A DNA stretch of 64,000 nucleotides, taken from Candidatus Gastranaerophilales bacterium. Its GTDB lineage: Bacteria > Cyanobacteriota > Vampirovibrionia > Gastranaerophilales > Gastranaerophilaceae. Location of the stretch: NCBI GenBank assembly GCA_003150395.1, contig QAMI01000010.1, positions 1-64,000 of the forward strand. Direction: 5' to 3'. Made by a program: the position numbers and the translations under genes. Below, one piece after another: positions 50,958 through 59,407 of the stretch. Within the stretch, counting starts at the first letter, position 1, and the number at the start of each line of letters is the position of its first letter. The notes beneath the pieces were generated by a model. It ran no database searches. It was not told the origin of the DNA and saw only the letters and a program-made list of their open reading frames with translations.

Positions 50958-53900
50958 ATGGAATGTCCAAAATGCGGTTTAGAGATAGATGAAAAGACAA
51001 CAGTCTGCCCCAATTGTAAAAAGGTGCTTAAGGTTGTCTGCCCTATCTGTAAAACTATAAACAAAACAAATACTTGTAAAAAATGCGGTTATGTTATTGT
51101 TACCAAATGTAATCGATGCGGTAAAGTTAACCAGACCGTCGATAAACAGTGCAAAAAATGCGGCTTTTCTCTAGAGCAGAGCGTAATACTCAACGAAGCA
51201 AACACCGATAATTTTGCCCTGATGACTCTGGATTTTCCAAATGTTAATGAACTTCGTAATTTGCTTGGTTCTGTCCAGCTTTTGAATAAATTTAAAATTA
51301 AGCTTGATAAAATTATTTATGATGTTACCAAATCTGCCGGGGTGCGGCGCCAGGTTGTAAATAATACTTATATTATAAGATTTGATAAAGATTACACCTT
51401 TAATAGCAGCGTTAATACGGCAATTACGACTGCAATTAAAATTCTTACTGAAATAACAAAAATGAATTACAAACTTACCAACAAGAAAAATGCCACGGTA
51501 AGATGTAACATGTTTTTGCTTAGAAGAAGCGTGAATGACAACCCTTATGATATTAAATCAGGATTTAATATCAGCATGGTTAAGCAAAGTGAAAATTTAA
51601 AACAAAGAGTTTTGAATACCTTTCAGGTTATTGCAGATAATTATGTTCAGGATTCGCTTGACAATATTTATCGCACAAGTCCTTTGAATTCGGTAATGGT
51701 CAAGGGTGAAATGGTAATGTTCCATGAAGTTGATGTTAACAGTCATATTCATATAAATTATGAAGACCTTGAAGACAAACCTGATGAAGATATTGAAATT
51801 CCAAACTTTGTTCAAAACATGCTTGTTGAGCAGGATAAACTTGACGGTGAAGCTTTGAGCAAACTTGAAAGTCCGACTGATCCTGATGCAATTTATGATA
51901 TTGAAACTATTCATTTCAATGAAATTAAATGTGATTTTATCCGCACTGAAAATATTGAAGTGTTTTATCATGTTGTAAATAAGCTTTCAGAGCATCCCTA
52001 TGGAATTTGTGCGATTAAAACCCCGCCACTTTATGTTCCATACTCCCTGAAAATTATTTCTACAATTGAAGAATTGGGAATTTATAAAAATATTATCAGC
52101 ATTACTTGTTATGATGAGATGAAATATTCTCCATATTCTTTCTTTAGAGAGCTTGTTGCGGCAATATTTGAATATACGGTTTCGCAAAAACTCTTCAATA
52201 CAAATGATTTTTCAATGTTCCGTTCAATTGACCCTGATAATCTTATTAAAGACTTAATAACTCTTAATGAACGCAGTATTACTAATAATTTAGATACCAG
52301 ATCAACATATTTTGATATCTTCTTTACTTTGTTAAATGTAATTCCAAACACACTGATTTTTATTGAAAATTTCGATAAAATTGACCAAAGTTCTTATGAT
52401 GTAATGAGGCTTCTTTTTGAGCAGTTTGAACGTTTGAAAATAAGTTATTTGATATCTTATGATAAAGATTTCTCTCTGCACAAAGATACATACTCGCTTT
52501 TATCTAAGCCTTATTACACTGAAATCGCTCTTAAACCTACATCTTTTGAAAAAATGATTGCCGAAAATAAAGAATATTACCGCAAAATTATGGATAGCTT
52601 TTATTTCCATAGAATAGCGAAATATTCTTACGGAAGTATATTATTTCTCGATATTGCTATACAATATCTGATTGAGTGTGGAGTTTTCTCTGCCAGTGAT
52701 GACTGCATTGAGCTTGTAAGTCCAAAAACTATCATAATACCTTCAAGTTTGAATAAGCTGATGAAACGCAGACTAAATCTTCTTGAAGATGATCCTGATG
52801 CGATAAAATTCCTGGCAACTTGTGTTCTTTTAGGCACGCGTGTTGATCAGGAAACTATAAAGAGCCTTAAGTATGACGGCATAGATGAAATAATTGAAAA
52901 ACTTGCTGATATGGGTTACATTTATTTCTGGAATAACTGCATGTATTTCCCGAATTATAATCTTCTCCGTGAGTGCCTTCTTTCGGTCTTAGATAAAAAT
53001 GTTCTTCGCGAAATTGCTAAGGATTTGTTTGAAAAGGTTTTTGTTGATAACATGCCAAGTCCTACAAAAGCGTATTTATACGGCCTTTTGGAAGATTATA
53101 AATCCGAGTTTTTAGAGTGGGAAAATCTTGCAAAAATTAACCTATCTATGGGCGATTTTAATTCCTATGTAAACTGTGCAGATAAAATTCTTCAGCTTCT
53201 TGACAAAAATACAGATGAAGAAAAACAAGAAGAAATAGATAAATATAAACTTGATTTGTTTGAAAATATTTCTAACAATTTATACGAATATCTTCCTGAT
53301 AAAACTACCGGTATCGCGGAAGCTACATTGTCACGTCTTGAAAGTGCCGGTGATGATGAAAAAGTTATAACTTTATGCAGCAAAATGATTCAAGGATGCC
53401 TTGCGAGCGGAAATTATCTTCATGCACTTGAGTTGACTCACAAAATCCTATCAAGAATTCAAAGTTCTTCAATAGATCCTTCCGCACCTGACTTCAATAA
53501 GTATTTCTTCCTTATGACGCTCATCCATGTTGAAATTCTTTTCAATATCGGCGCTTGGGAGGATTGTATTGATATAGGTTATAAGGTTCTAAGCGTTGTC
53601 AATCAAAATAATCTGGATAAGTTAAGGCCGGATTACCTTTCAAAAGAGCAGTTTGAAAAAATTATTATTGATGCTGTAGGGTTCGTTGCACTTTCAAATG
53701 TTCTTCAGTTAAAGGGTAATGTTCAGGAATTTTTGAACCTTGTGAAAGCGGACTTGCCGAAGCTTCCGCCGTCTTATGATATTTTTAATGCCTTACAGGA
53801 TTTTATGCATGGAGCAAAGGCGTCTTACAGTCCAGTTATGGTTTCAGATAGCGATAAGTTCTCCGGAATTCTGTTCCACATCATGGAAGCATTTACCCGC

Positions 53901-54455
53901 AATCTAAACGATGCTAACGGATTTGCCGAAGAAATTTATGCAGCCAAGCAGCTTGCAAGATTTAATAAGCTTCACCAACTTGAACTTTTCTGTGATTTGC
54001 TTATCGGGCGGTCTTATATTCTTCTTGAATCTTACGATAAAGCTTCTTTGATAATCTACAAAATCATCAGGCAGACCGGCGACAACGGCATGAAAAATCT
54101 TACTTATGCAGCATGGCTTTTGATGAGCGATATGAATATTAAACAAGGTCGCTATACAGTTGCGTACGGAATTGTCAATAATTCCTTGATTCAGCTTGAA
54201 AAAGCCGATTCTTCAAACGAATATCTCTTAATGCTTTTCAAATACCAGATGTATAAACTTTTGATGTATAAGGGCCATGAAGATAAAGCGCAAATTTGTA
54301 TTGCACAGTGCGGATATCTGGCTCAAAAACATGGTATCAACTTTAATTTTGATACGGATCCGTCGCATTATATTCCGCTTGTGGACCCGGATGATGAAAG
54401 CAATATGAATTTACCGCAGACCGGTGCTATTTCAGACGCCGGAGAAAGAGAGTAA
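50958..54455 (+). CDS. Large zinc-ribbon, STAND-like, TPR-rich protein
   Basis: The product is 1165 residues. Residues 1-75 hold a chain of CxxC pairs (CPKCG, CPNC, CPIC, CKKCG, CNRCG, CKKCG) forming about three zinc ribbons. Residues about 80-320 look like a divergent nucleotide-cyclase-type domain. An AAA/STAND-like module follows. At the P-loop position (near 347) it reads CAIKTPPLYVPYSL without GxxxxGK(T/S). The Walker B region NTLIFIENFDKID near 464 is intact. Residues about 700-1110 form TPR-like helical repeats. It is probably a signalling or assembly scaffold without normal ATP hydrolysis. It ends 2 bp before glgA. Function is unknown. Confidence 0.7.
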   Translation: MECPKCGLEIDEKTTVCPNCKKVLKVVCPICKTINKTNTCKKCGYVIVTKCNRCGKVNQTVDKQCKKCGFSLEQSVILNEANTDNFALMTLDFPNVNELRNLLGSVQLLNKFKIKLDKIIYDVTKSAGVRRQVVNNTYIIRFDKDYTFNSSVNTAITTAIKILTEITKMNYKLTNKKNATVRCNMFLLRRSVNDNPYDIKSGFNISMVKQSENLKQRVLNTFQVIADNYVQDSLDNIYRTSPLNSVMVKGEMVMFHEVDVNSHIHINYEDLEDKPDEDIEIPNFVQNMLVEQDKLDGEALSKLESPTDPDAIYDIETIHFNEIKCDFIRTENIEVFYHVVNKLSEHPYGICAIKTPPLYVPYSLKIISTIEELGIYKNIISITCYDEMKYSPYSFFRELVAAIFEYTVSQKLFNTNDFSMFRSIDPDNLIKDLITLNERSITNNLDTRSTYFDIFFTLLNVIPNTLIFIENFDKIDQSSYDVMRLLFEQFERLKISYLISYDKDFSLHKDTYSLLSKPYYTEIALKPTSFEKMIAENKEYYRKIMDSFYFHRIAKYSYGSILFLDIAIQYLIECGVFSASDDCIELVSPKTIIIPSSLNKLMKRRLNLLEDDPDAIKFLATCVLLGTRVDQETIKSLKYDGIDEIIEKLADMGYIYFWNNCMYFPNYNLLRECLLSVLDKNVLREIAKDLFEKVFVDNMPSPTKAYLYGLLEDYKSEFLEWENLAKINLSMGDFNSYVNCADKILQLLDKNTDEEKQEEIDKYKLDLFENISNNLYEYLPDKTTGIAEATLSRLESAGDDEKVITLCSKMIQGCLASGNYLHALELTHKILSRIQSSSIDPSAPDFNKYFFLMTLIHVEILFNIGAWEDCIDIGYKVLSVVNQNNLDKLRPDYLSKEQFEKIIIDAVGFVALSNVLQLKGNVQEFLNLVKADLPKLPPSYDIFNALQDFMHGAKASYSPVMVSDSDKFSGILFHIMEAFTRNLNDANGFAEEIYAAKQLARFNKLHQLELFCDLLIGRSYILLESYDKASLIIYKIIRQTGDNGMKNLTYAAWLLMSDMNIKQGRYTVAYGIVNNSLIQLEKADSSNEYLLMLFKYQMYKLLMYKGHEDKAQICIAQCGYLAQKHGINFNFDTDPSHYIPLVDPDDESNMNLPQTGAISDAGERE

Positions 54456-54457
54456 TA

Positions 54458-55900
54458 ATGAAAGTTCTATTTGCATCTGCTGAAGTTGCACCGTTTTCAA
54501 AAGCCGGAGGTCTTGCTGACGTTGTCGGAAGCCTTCCGAAATATTTGGAAAAAGATGCTGAAATTGCAATTTTTACACCTCTGCATGGCCTGATTGACCA
54601 GAAAAAATTCGGCATAAAAGAGCTTGAAAATTCTGAGATGTGGCTAACCTTTAATGGCCGCGGGCATAAATTCCGACTTTTCATGACAAAACTTCCGGGT
54701 ACAAATATAAATGTATTTTTTGTCCACAATGATTGGTATTTTACATGTTTTAAAGATGTATATCCAAAATGGCTTGACCCGGAGTATGAACATGAAAGAT
54801 ATATAGCATTTTCGCTTGCAACTATGGAGTATGCAAAACTCTTAAACTTCCGTGCTGATGTAATTCATGCGAATGATTGGCATACTGCTATGATTCCAGT
54901 GTATCTTCACAGCAATTACAGATATGATGATTTCTGGAAAAATACAAAAACAGTTTTTGAAATTCATAATCTTGCTTATCAGGGAGTTTGGTTTGAAAGT
55001 GTTTTGGATTTTGCCAATATGCGCAAGGATATTGTCTATAATGAATGGGGCGTAGAGCATTACGGACAAGTTAACTGGATGAAAGGTGCAATAAATAATT
55101 CAGACCGTGTTGTTGCTGTTTCTCCGACCTATGCAAGAGAAATCCTTACCGGTGAATACGGAGAAGGCATGGATTATACCCTTCGCGGCGCACAGCACAA
55201 ACTTCGCGGAATTCTTAACGGCATAGATTATGATATTTTCAACCCGAAAACTGATAAACTGCTTGTTAAAAATTATGATGTAAAATCTTTGGATAAAAAA
55301 GAAGAAAATAAAAAATATATTTGCGAATATTTCGGATTAAAGTACAATCCGGAAAGACCGCTTTTTGTAATGATTTCGCGTCTTGTTGAACAAAAAGGTA
55401 TTGATTTAATCAGAGGCGCTGAAAATGCTCTTCGTTCAATGGAAGCTGACTTTATATTTTTGGGTTCCGGAAATAAAGATTACGAAAATCTTTTTATCTG
55501 GCTTTCAAACAATTCTGAGAATATTCGCACTTTCGTGGGCTATAATGCTGAACTTGCAAATAGAATTTATGCAGCAAGTGATTTTTATTTAATGCCATCA
55601 AAATTTGAGCCATGCGGCCTTAGCCAGCTTATTGCGATGAGATACGGCTCATTGCCTGTAGTCAGAGCAACTGGCGGGCTTGAAGATACTGTAACAGGTT
55701 ATCCTCTGGATAATTCTACAGGATTTAAATTCTGGGGATATGATTCAGGAGCCATGGTTGATGCAATAAATTGTGCAATGTCTGTATACAAAGATAAATA
55801 TACCTTCAATGCAATGCGCAAATCCGCAATAGAAGCAGATTTTTCTTGGAAGAAGAGTTCTCAAGAGTATCTTAAAATGTATAAAGAACTTGTAAGTTAA
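54458..55900 (+). CDS. glgA: Glycogen synthase
   Basis: The product is 480 residues. It starts MKVLFASAEVAPFSKAGGLA with the ADP-glucose-binding KAGG at 15-18. Later motifs are HANDWHTAMIP, VSRLVEQKGIDLI-type (reads ISRLVEQKGIDLIRG) and the GT5 motif MPSKFEPCGLSQLIAMRYGS. It elongates alpha-1,4-glucan from ADP-glucose. It follows the STAND-like gene by 2 bp. Poly-G pilin E starts 31 bp downstream on the same strand. Confidence 0.96.
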   Translation: MKVLFASAEVAPFSKAGGLADVVGSLPKYLEKDAEIAIFTPLHGLIDQKKFGIKELENSEMWLTFNGRGHKFRLFMTKLPGTNINVFFVHNDWYFTCFKDVYPKWLDPEYEHERYIAFSLATMEYAKLLNFRADVIHANDWHTAMIPVYLHSNYRYDDFWKNTKTVFEIHNLAYQGVWFESVLDFANMRKDIVYNEWGVEHYGQVNWMKGAINNSDRVVAVSPTYAREILTGEYGEGMDYTLRGAQHKLRGILNGIDYDIFNPKTDKLLVKNYDVKSLDKKEENKKYICEYFGLKYNPERPLFVMISRLVEQKGIDLIRGAENALRSMEADFIFLGSGNKDYENLFIWLSNNSENIRTFVGYNAELANRIYAASDFYLMPSKFEPCGLSQLIAMRYGSLPVVRATGGLEDTVTGYPLDNSTGFKFWGYDSGAMVDAINCAMSVYKDKYTFNAMRKSAIEADFSWKKSSQEYLKMYKELVS

Positions 55901-55950
55901 GTATAAATATAGGAAGAAAGGGATAGAAGCTATGAAAAAGCAGACTATGA

Positions 55951-56679
55951 TTGATTTTATGGGGGGGGGGGGTACCTGCAAATAGTTCTCCTGTAAGGTT
56001 TTTGACCGGTTTTACCTTAGCGGAAGTGCTAATTACACTTGGTATAATCGGGATTGTGGCAGCAATGACCCTGCCAAGCGTCATTGGCAAGTACCAGAAA
56101 AAAGTAACTGTTGAGCGTTTAAAAAAGGTTTACACAAGTCTTTCTCAAGCTTTAATTTATTCAGTTAAAGATAATGATGAAATTTAATATTGGGATAGTA
56201 AATATTATGGTAATTATACTACCGAACGGTTTGTAGAGCGTTATCTTTCTCCATATTTAAATATGAATGCAGTGCCTCTGGATCCTGATTCTAAAGATCC
56301 CATATATGATAGATATCATTATACTCGTTACTATTTAGAGGATGGTACTGCGTTGTCTTTTAACCTGACTGAAGCTTTGAAAATAGAAGTTGATCTTAAT
56401 GGTGATAAAGGACCCAATAAATATGGACGTGACAGATTTATATATTATTTGTGTTTCAAGAAAATGGATTACTTCAATTATGGTGCCGGAACAGTTCTAT
56501 TTAATATCCCAAAAGCAGGCTTATATCCGGATGGATATGGTGTGAAAAACAGAAATGGTTTATTAAATGAACATAATCGCGGGTGTAATTCTAATAATGA
56601 CCAATCCTGCAATGGCGCATTTTGCACAGGGTTAATAATGTTTGATGGGTGGGAGATAAAAGATGATTATAACTGGTAA
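55951..56679 (+). pseudogene. Poly-G pilin E: frame-disrupted and nonsense-interrupted
   Basis: The leader ATG 55932 (MKKQTMIDFM) is out of frame with the pilin at 12 Gs. The pilin frame, open from TTG 55951, reads VPANSSPVRFLTGFTLAEVL and continues to an in-frame TAA at 56185-56187. Beyond this TAA the same frame goes on for 164 codons with family features: YWDSKYYGNY (as YYWDFPKQ in pilin B), VDLNGDKGPNKYGRDRFIY and the tail CTGLIMFDGWEIKDDYNW. The TAA stands where pilin B has Tyr. So even an in-frame G tract would give only a truncated protein. It abuts the convergent recR with no gap. Confidence 0.8.
55961..55972 (+). repeat. Poly-G tract (12 G) in pilin E
   Basis: Twelve Gs follow leader ATG 55932 by 29 bases. 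The leader frame stops at TAG shortly after. Eleven or 14 Gs would restore the frame as far as the internal TAA. Confidence 0.92.
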
Positions 56680-57276
56680 TTAAATCTCCCGTCTTCCTTC
56701 AATGGCTTTTGCAATTGTGATTTCGTCTGCGTATTCCAAATCAGCACCAACGGGAAGGCCAAATGCAATTCTTGAGATTGTAATTCCAAAAGGTTTTATC
56801 AATTTTGTAAGATAAAGACTTGTTGCTTCGCCTTCTACAGAGGGCGGAAGCGCAAGTATGACTTCTTTAACCTCGTCTGAGGCAAGCCTGTTCAAAAGCT
56901 CTTTTATTCTTATATCATCCGCACCAATACCGTCCATCGGTGAAATCAACCCTTGCAAAACATGATACAAACCTTTGAACTCGTTTGTTTTTTCAATTGC
57001 GATGAGGTCTTTTGTTTCTGCCACAACACAGATAATTGAGCGGTCGCGTTTGGGGTTTGTGCAAATTTCACAAGGACTTGATGATGAAAGATTAAAACAA
57101 ACTTCACAAGTCCTTGTATTTCTTTTTGCTTCAAGAATAGCCTGAGCGAACTTTTGGACTTCGCTTTCAGGCATTCTCAGCATATAAAACGCCATTCTTT
57201 GAGCAGATTTTGGCCCGACAGAGGGGAACTTTTGAAAATGCTCAATCAGCGTTGCTATTGATTTTGGATAAATCAT
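56680..57276 (-). CDS. recR: Recombination protein RecR
   Basis: The product is 198 residues. A helix-hairpin-helix region FPSVGPKSAQRMAFYML is followed by a four-cysteine zinc finger (CEVCFNLSSSSPCEIC) and TOPRIM domain IICVVAETKDLIAIE. With RecO it loads RecA on gapped DNA. It starts 1 bp after ybaB, a very common arrangement. Confidence 0.96.
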   Translation of the reverse strand: MIYPKSIATLIEHFQKFPSVGPKSAQRMAFYMLRMPESEVQKFAQAILEAKRNTRTCEVCFNLSSSSPCEICTNPKRDRSIICVVAETKDLIAIEKTNEFKGLYHVLQGLISPMDGIGADDIRIKELLNRLASDEVKEVILALPPSVEGEATSLYLTKLIKPFGITISRIAFGLPVGADLEYADEITIAKAIEGRREI

Positions 57277-57277
57277 C

Positions 57278-57583
57278 TTAGAATAATCCCGGGATGTTAA
57301 TTCCGCCTGTTAAAGCCTTCATTTTGTCTTCCATTATTTTAGAAGCTTTTTCACCAGCTTGTTTCATTGCAGTGGAAATAACATCTTCTAAAGTTTCTGT
57401 ATCAAGGCTTGTAGCTTGAGAAGAAAGTTTGATATTTTTAAATTTACCTTGTCCGTCAAAAGTTACAACAACAGTTCCGCTTCCTGCTTCACCTGTAACT
57501 TCTACATTTGCAAGCTCTTCCTGAGTTGTTTTCATTTTTTGCTGCAAGTTTTGAGCCTGCTTCATCATTTGCATAATATTCAT
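57278..57583 (-). CDS. YbaB/EbfC-family nucleoid-associated protein
   Basis: The product is 101 residues. It starts MNIMQMMKQAQNLQQKMKTT and has VEVTGEAGSGTVVVTFDGQG, the core of the YbaB fold. It is a small dimeric DNA-binding protein usually encoded between dnaX and recR. dnaX is not upstream here. The ribosome binding site GGAGG is strong. Confidence 0.93.
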   Translation of the reverse strand: MNIMQMMKQAQNLQQKMKTTQEELANVEVTGEAGSGTVVVTFDGQGKFKNIKLSSQATSLDTETLEDVISTAMKQAGEKASKIMEDKMKALTGGINIPGLF

Positions 57584-57632
57584 ATCTTATATCCTCCATT
57601 AAGTCTGTCTTCTATTTTTATTAATTTTATTA

Positions 57633-57638
57633 TATAAT
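57633..57638 (+). promoter_or_regulatory. -10 box six bases before ATG 57645 (leaderless)
   Basis: TATAAT ends six bases before the protease start codon and no ribosome binding site is present. The -35 region is poor (TTCTAT). Confidence 0.4.
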
Positions 57639-57644
57639 AAAATT

Positions 57645-58430
57645 ATGCAAAAGTGCACTTATGTTTCAGAATCTTTAAAAAACGGCAGACTAATGCGTTG
57701 GACAATAATGCCATTAAAGGTTTATATTGCACCAATGAAATTTTATTCAAAAGCCGGCGAAGACTACAAATACAGAGGGCTTGTGAGGCGCGCGCTAGAT
57801 GAGTGGCAGGCTGCTACAAAAGGTAAAATTTCTTTTCGGATTGTCGAAACCCTGCTGGATTCAAATATAAATATTGAGTGGAAAAGGGTTGAGCGAAAAG
57901 CTTTAGGTTATTGTAATTTCTCTTTTGATGCTTCTCACAGGTTGTATGGTGCGGAGGTTTCGATAGGCTTAACCGAGGGGAAAGTGCATGCGGATTACAT
58001 GGATGAAAACGAGGTGTACCACACAATTCTTCATGAAATTGGTCATGCTGTTGGATTAGGACACAGTCCGAATAAAAAAGATATCATGTACACTCCGCAT
58101 CAGCGCGGGGTTAACAAAGTCTCATCAGGGGATGTCTTGACTGTAAATTGGCTTTACAGATTGCCGCAAGGCGCAACAGTTGCTGAGGTTGCTTCAAGAT
58201 ATCAGACTGGCGGAAGCGATATTGACGAAATTATTGCAAAAGTCATGGAAGGAAAGGCTGAAAGTGAGTTTGAACGGGTTAAGAAATCTGTCAACAATGC
58301 GCCAAACCGTGATTTGCTAGAAGAACAAGAAAATATTGCAAACCTTAAAAAATATAATCTTGCTCTGCAAAACTTGCAGATTTCGCCGGATATGCGCAAA
58401 TTTTTCCTTAACAATAACCGCAAAAAGTGA
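57645..58430 (+). CDS. Matrixin-like zinc metalloprotease
   Basis: The product is 261 residues. The metzincin zinc site HEIGHAVGLGH supplies His130, Glu131, His134 and His140, followed by the Met-turn DIMYT (Met148). This is the matrixin/MMP type. No clear signal peptide is visible: the N-terminus MQKCTYVSESLKNGRLMRWT is polar, with a modest hydrophobic patch near 22-30. A propeptide cysteine switch is not evident; Cys4 is the only N-terminal Cys. It may be exported by an unusual route or act inside the cell. The message may be leaderless. Confidence 0.8.
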   Translation: MQKCTYVSESLKNGRLMRWTIMPLKVYIAPMKFYSKAGEDYKYRGLVRRALDEWQAATKGKISFRIVETLLDSNINIEWKRVERKALGYCNFSFDASHRLYGAEVSIGLTEGKVHADYMDENEVYHTILHEIGHAVGLGHSPNKKDIMYTPHQRGVNKVSSGDVLTVNWLYRLPQGATVAEVASRYQTGGSDIDEIIAKVMEGKAESEFERVKKSVNNAPNRDLLEEQENIANLKKYNLALQNLQISPDMRKFFLNNNRKK

Positions 58431-58491
58431 CACAATTATTTTTTCGTGTATAATGTATATGTTAAATGAAATTTTTATAGGGATATAAGAT

Positions 58492-59367
58492 ATGACAATT
58501 CAAGATTGGTTTGAAAAACGTAAAGAAGCTCAAATTCAACGAAGGGCGCTTGAAGCCAGAGCGGAAGTTGAAAAAAATCCTGACCTTTGGACAAAATGTG
58601 TTCATTGCGACGCACAGCTTTTGAAAGAAGATTTAGCCGCAAATCAAATGGTGTGTCCGGTGTGTGATTATCATTTCAGGATAAATGCAAGAACAAGAAT
58701 TGAACAGCTTTTTGATGAGGGCAGTTTTGAAGAACTGTTTTCGGAAATCCGCCCGACTGACCCGCTTGAATTTGTTGATACAGAAAGTTACAAAGACAGA
58801 ATAGAAAGAGCGCATGCAAAAACCGGACTTAATGATGCGGTTGTAACAGGGCTTGCAAAAATCAAAGGACACAAAATCGCAGCAGCAATCATGGATTTTG
58901 ATTTTATGGGCGGCTCAATGGGCTCTGTTGTCGGTGAAAAAGTTACAAGAATAATTGAAAAAGCAATCGAATTAAGACTTCCCGTTCTTGCTATTACCTC
59001 CTCAGGCGGAGCAAGAATGCAGGAAAGCGCATTAAGCTTAATGCAGATGGCGAAAACTTCTTGTGCAGTTTCACGCCTTGATGATGAAGGTCTTTTATAT
59101 ATAAATTTATTAACAGAACCGACTTTCGGCGGGGTTACTGCAAGTTTTGGCATGCTGGGTGATATTATCATTGCAGAGCAAGGCGCAAGAATTGGTTTTG
59201 CAGGCCGCCGCGTAATCGAGCAGACTATCAGACAAAAGCTGCCGTCTGATTTCCAGACTGCCGAATATTTGCTCAAATACGGACAGGTTGATGTTGTTGC
59301 ACAGCGTAAAGATTTACCGGAAATTCTCGGCAATCTCCTTGCAATGCACGAACCGGCTCTGAAATAA
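58492..59367 (+). CDS. accD: Acetyl-CoA carboxylase carboxyltransferase subunit beta
   Basis: The product is 291 residues. The zinc finger has Cys36/39 and Cys55/58 (CVHC...CPVC). The carboxyltransferase core has GGSMGSVVGEKVTR, ITSSGGARMQESALSLMQMA and EPTFGGVTASFGMLGD. With AccA it moves the carboxyl group from biotin to acetyl-CoA, the first step in fatty acid synthesis. accA follows 40 bp downstream. Confidence 0.97.
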   Translation: MTIQDWFEKRKEAQIQRRALEARAEVEKNPDLWTKCVHCDAQLLKEDLAANQMVCPVCDYHFRINARTRIEQLFDEGSFEELFSEIRPTDPLEFVDTESYKDRIERAHAKTGLNDAVVTGLAKIKGHKIAAAIMDFDFMGGSMGSVVGEKVTRIIEKAIELRLPVLAITSSGGARMQESALSLMQMAKTSCAVSRLDDEGLLYINLLTEPTFGGVTASFGMLGDIIIAEQGARIGFAGRRVIEQTIRQKLPSDFQTAEYLLKYGQVDVVAQRKDLPEILGNLLAMHEPALK

Positions 59368-59407
59368 GCCAATTAGTTAATTAGATGATTTTTAAAAGAG
59401 GTAGAAG

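Noticed and set aside
10172..55972. Poly-G tracts as pure sequencing artefact
   Set aside because: The tracts occur at the same place in five homologous genes with conserved flanks, so they are real. Only their exact lengths are uncertain.
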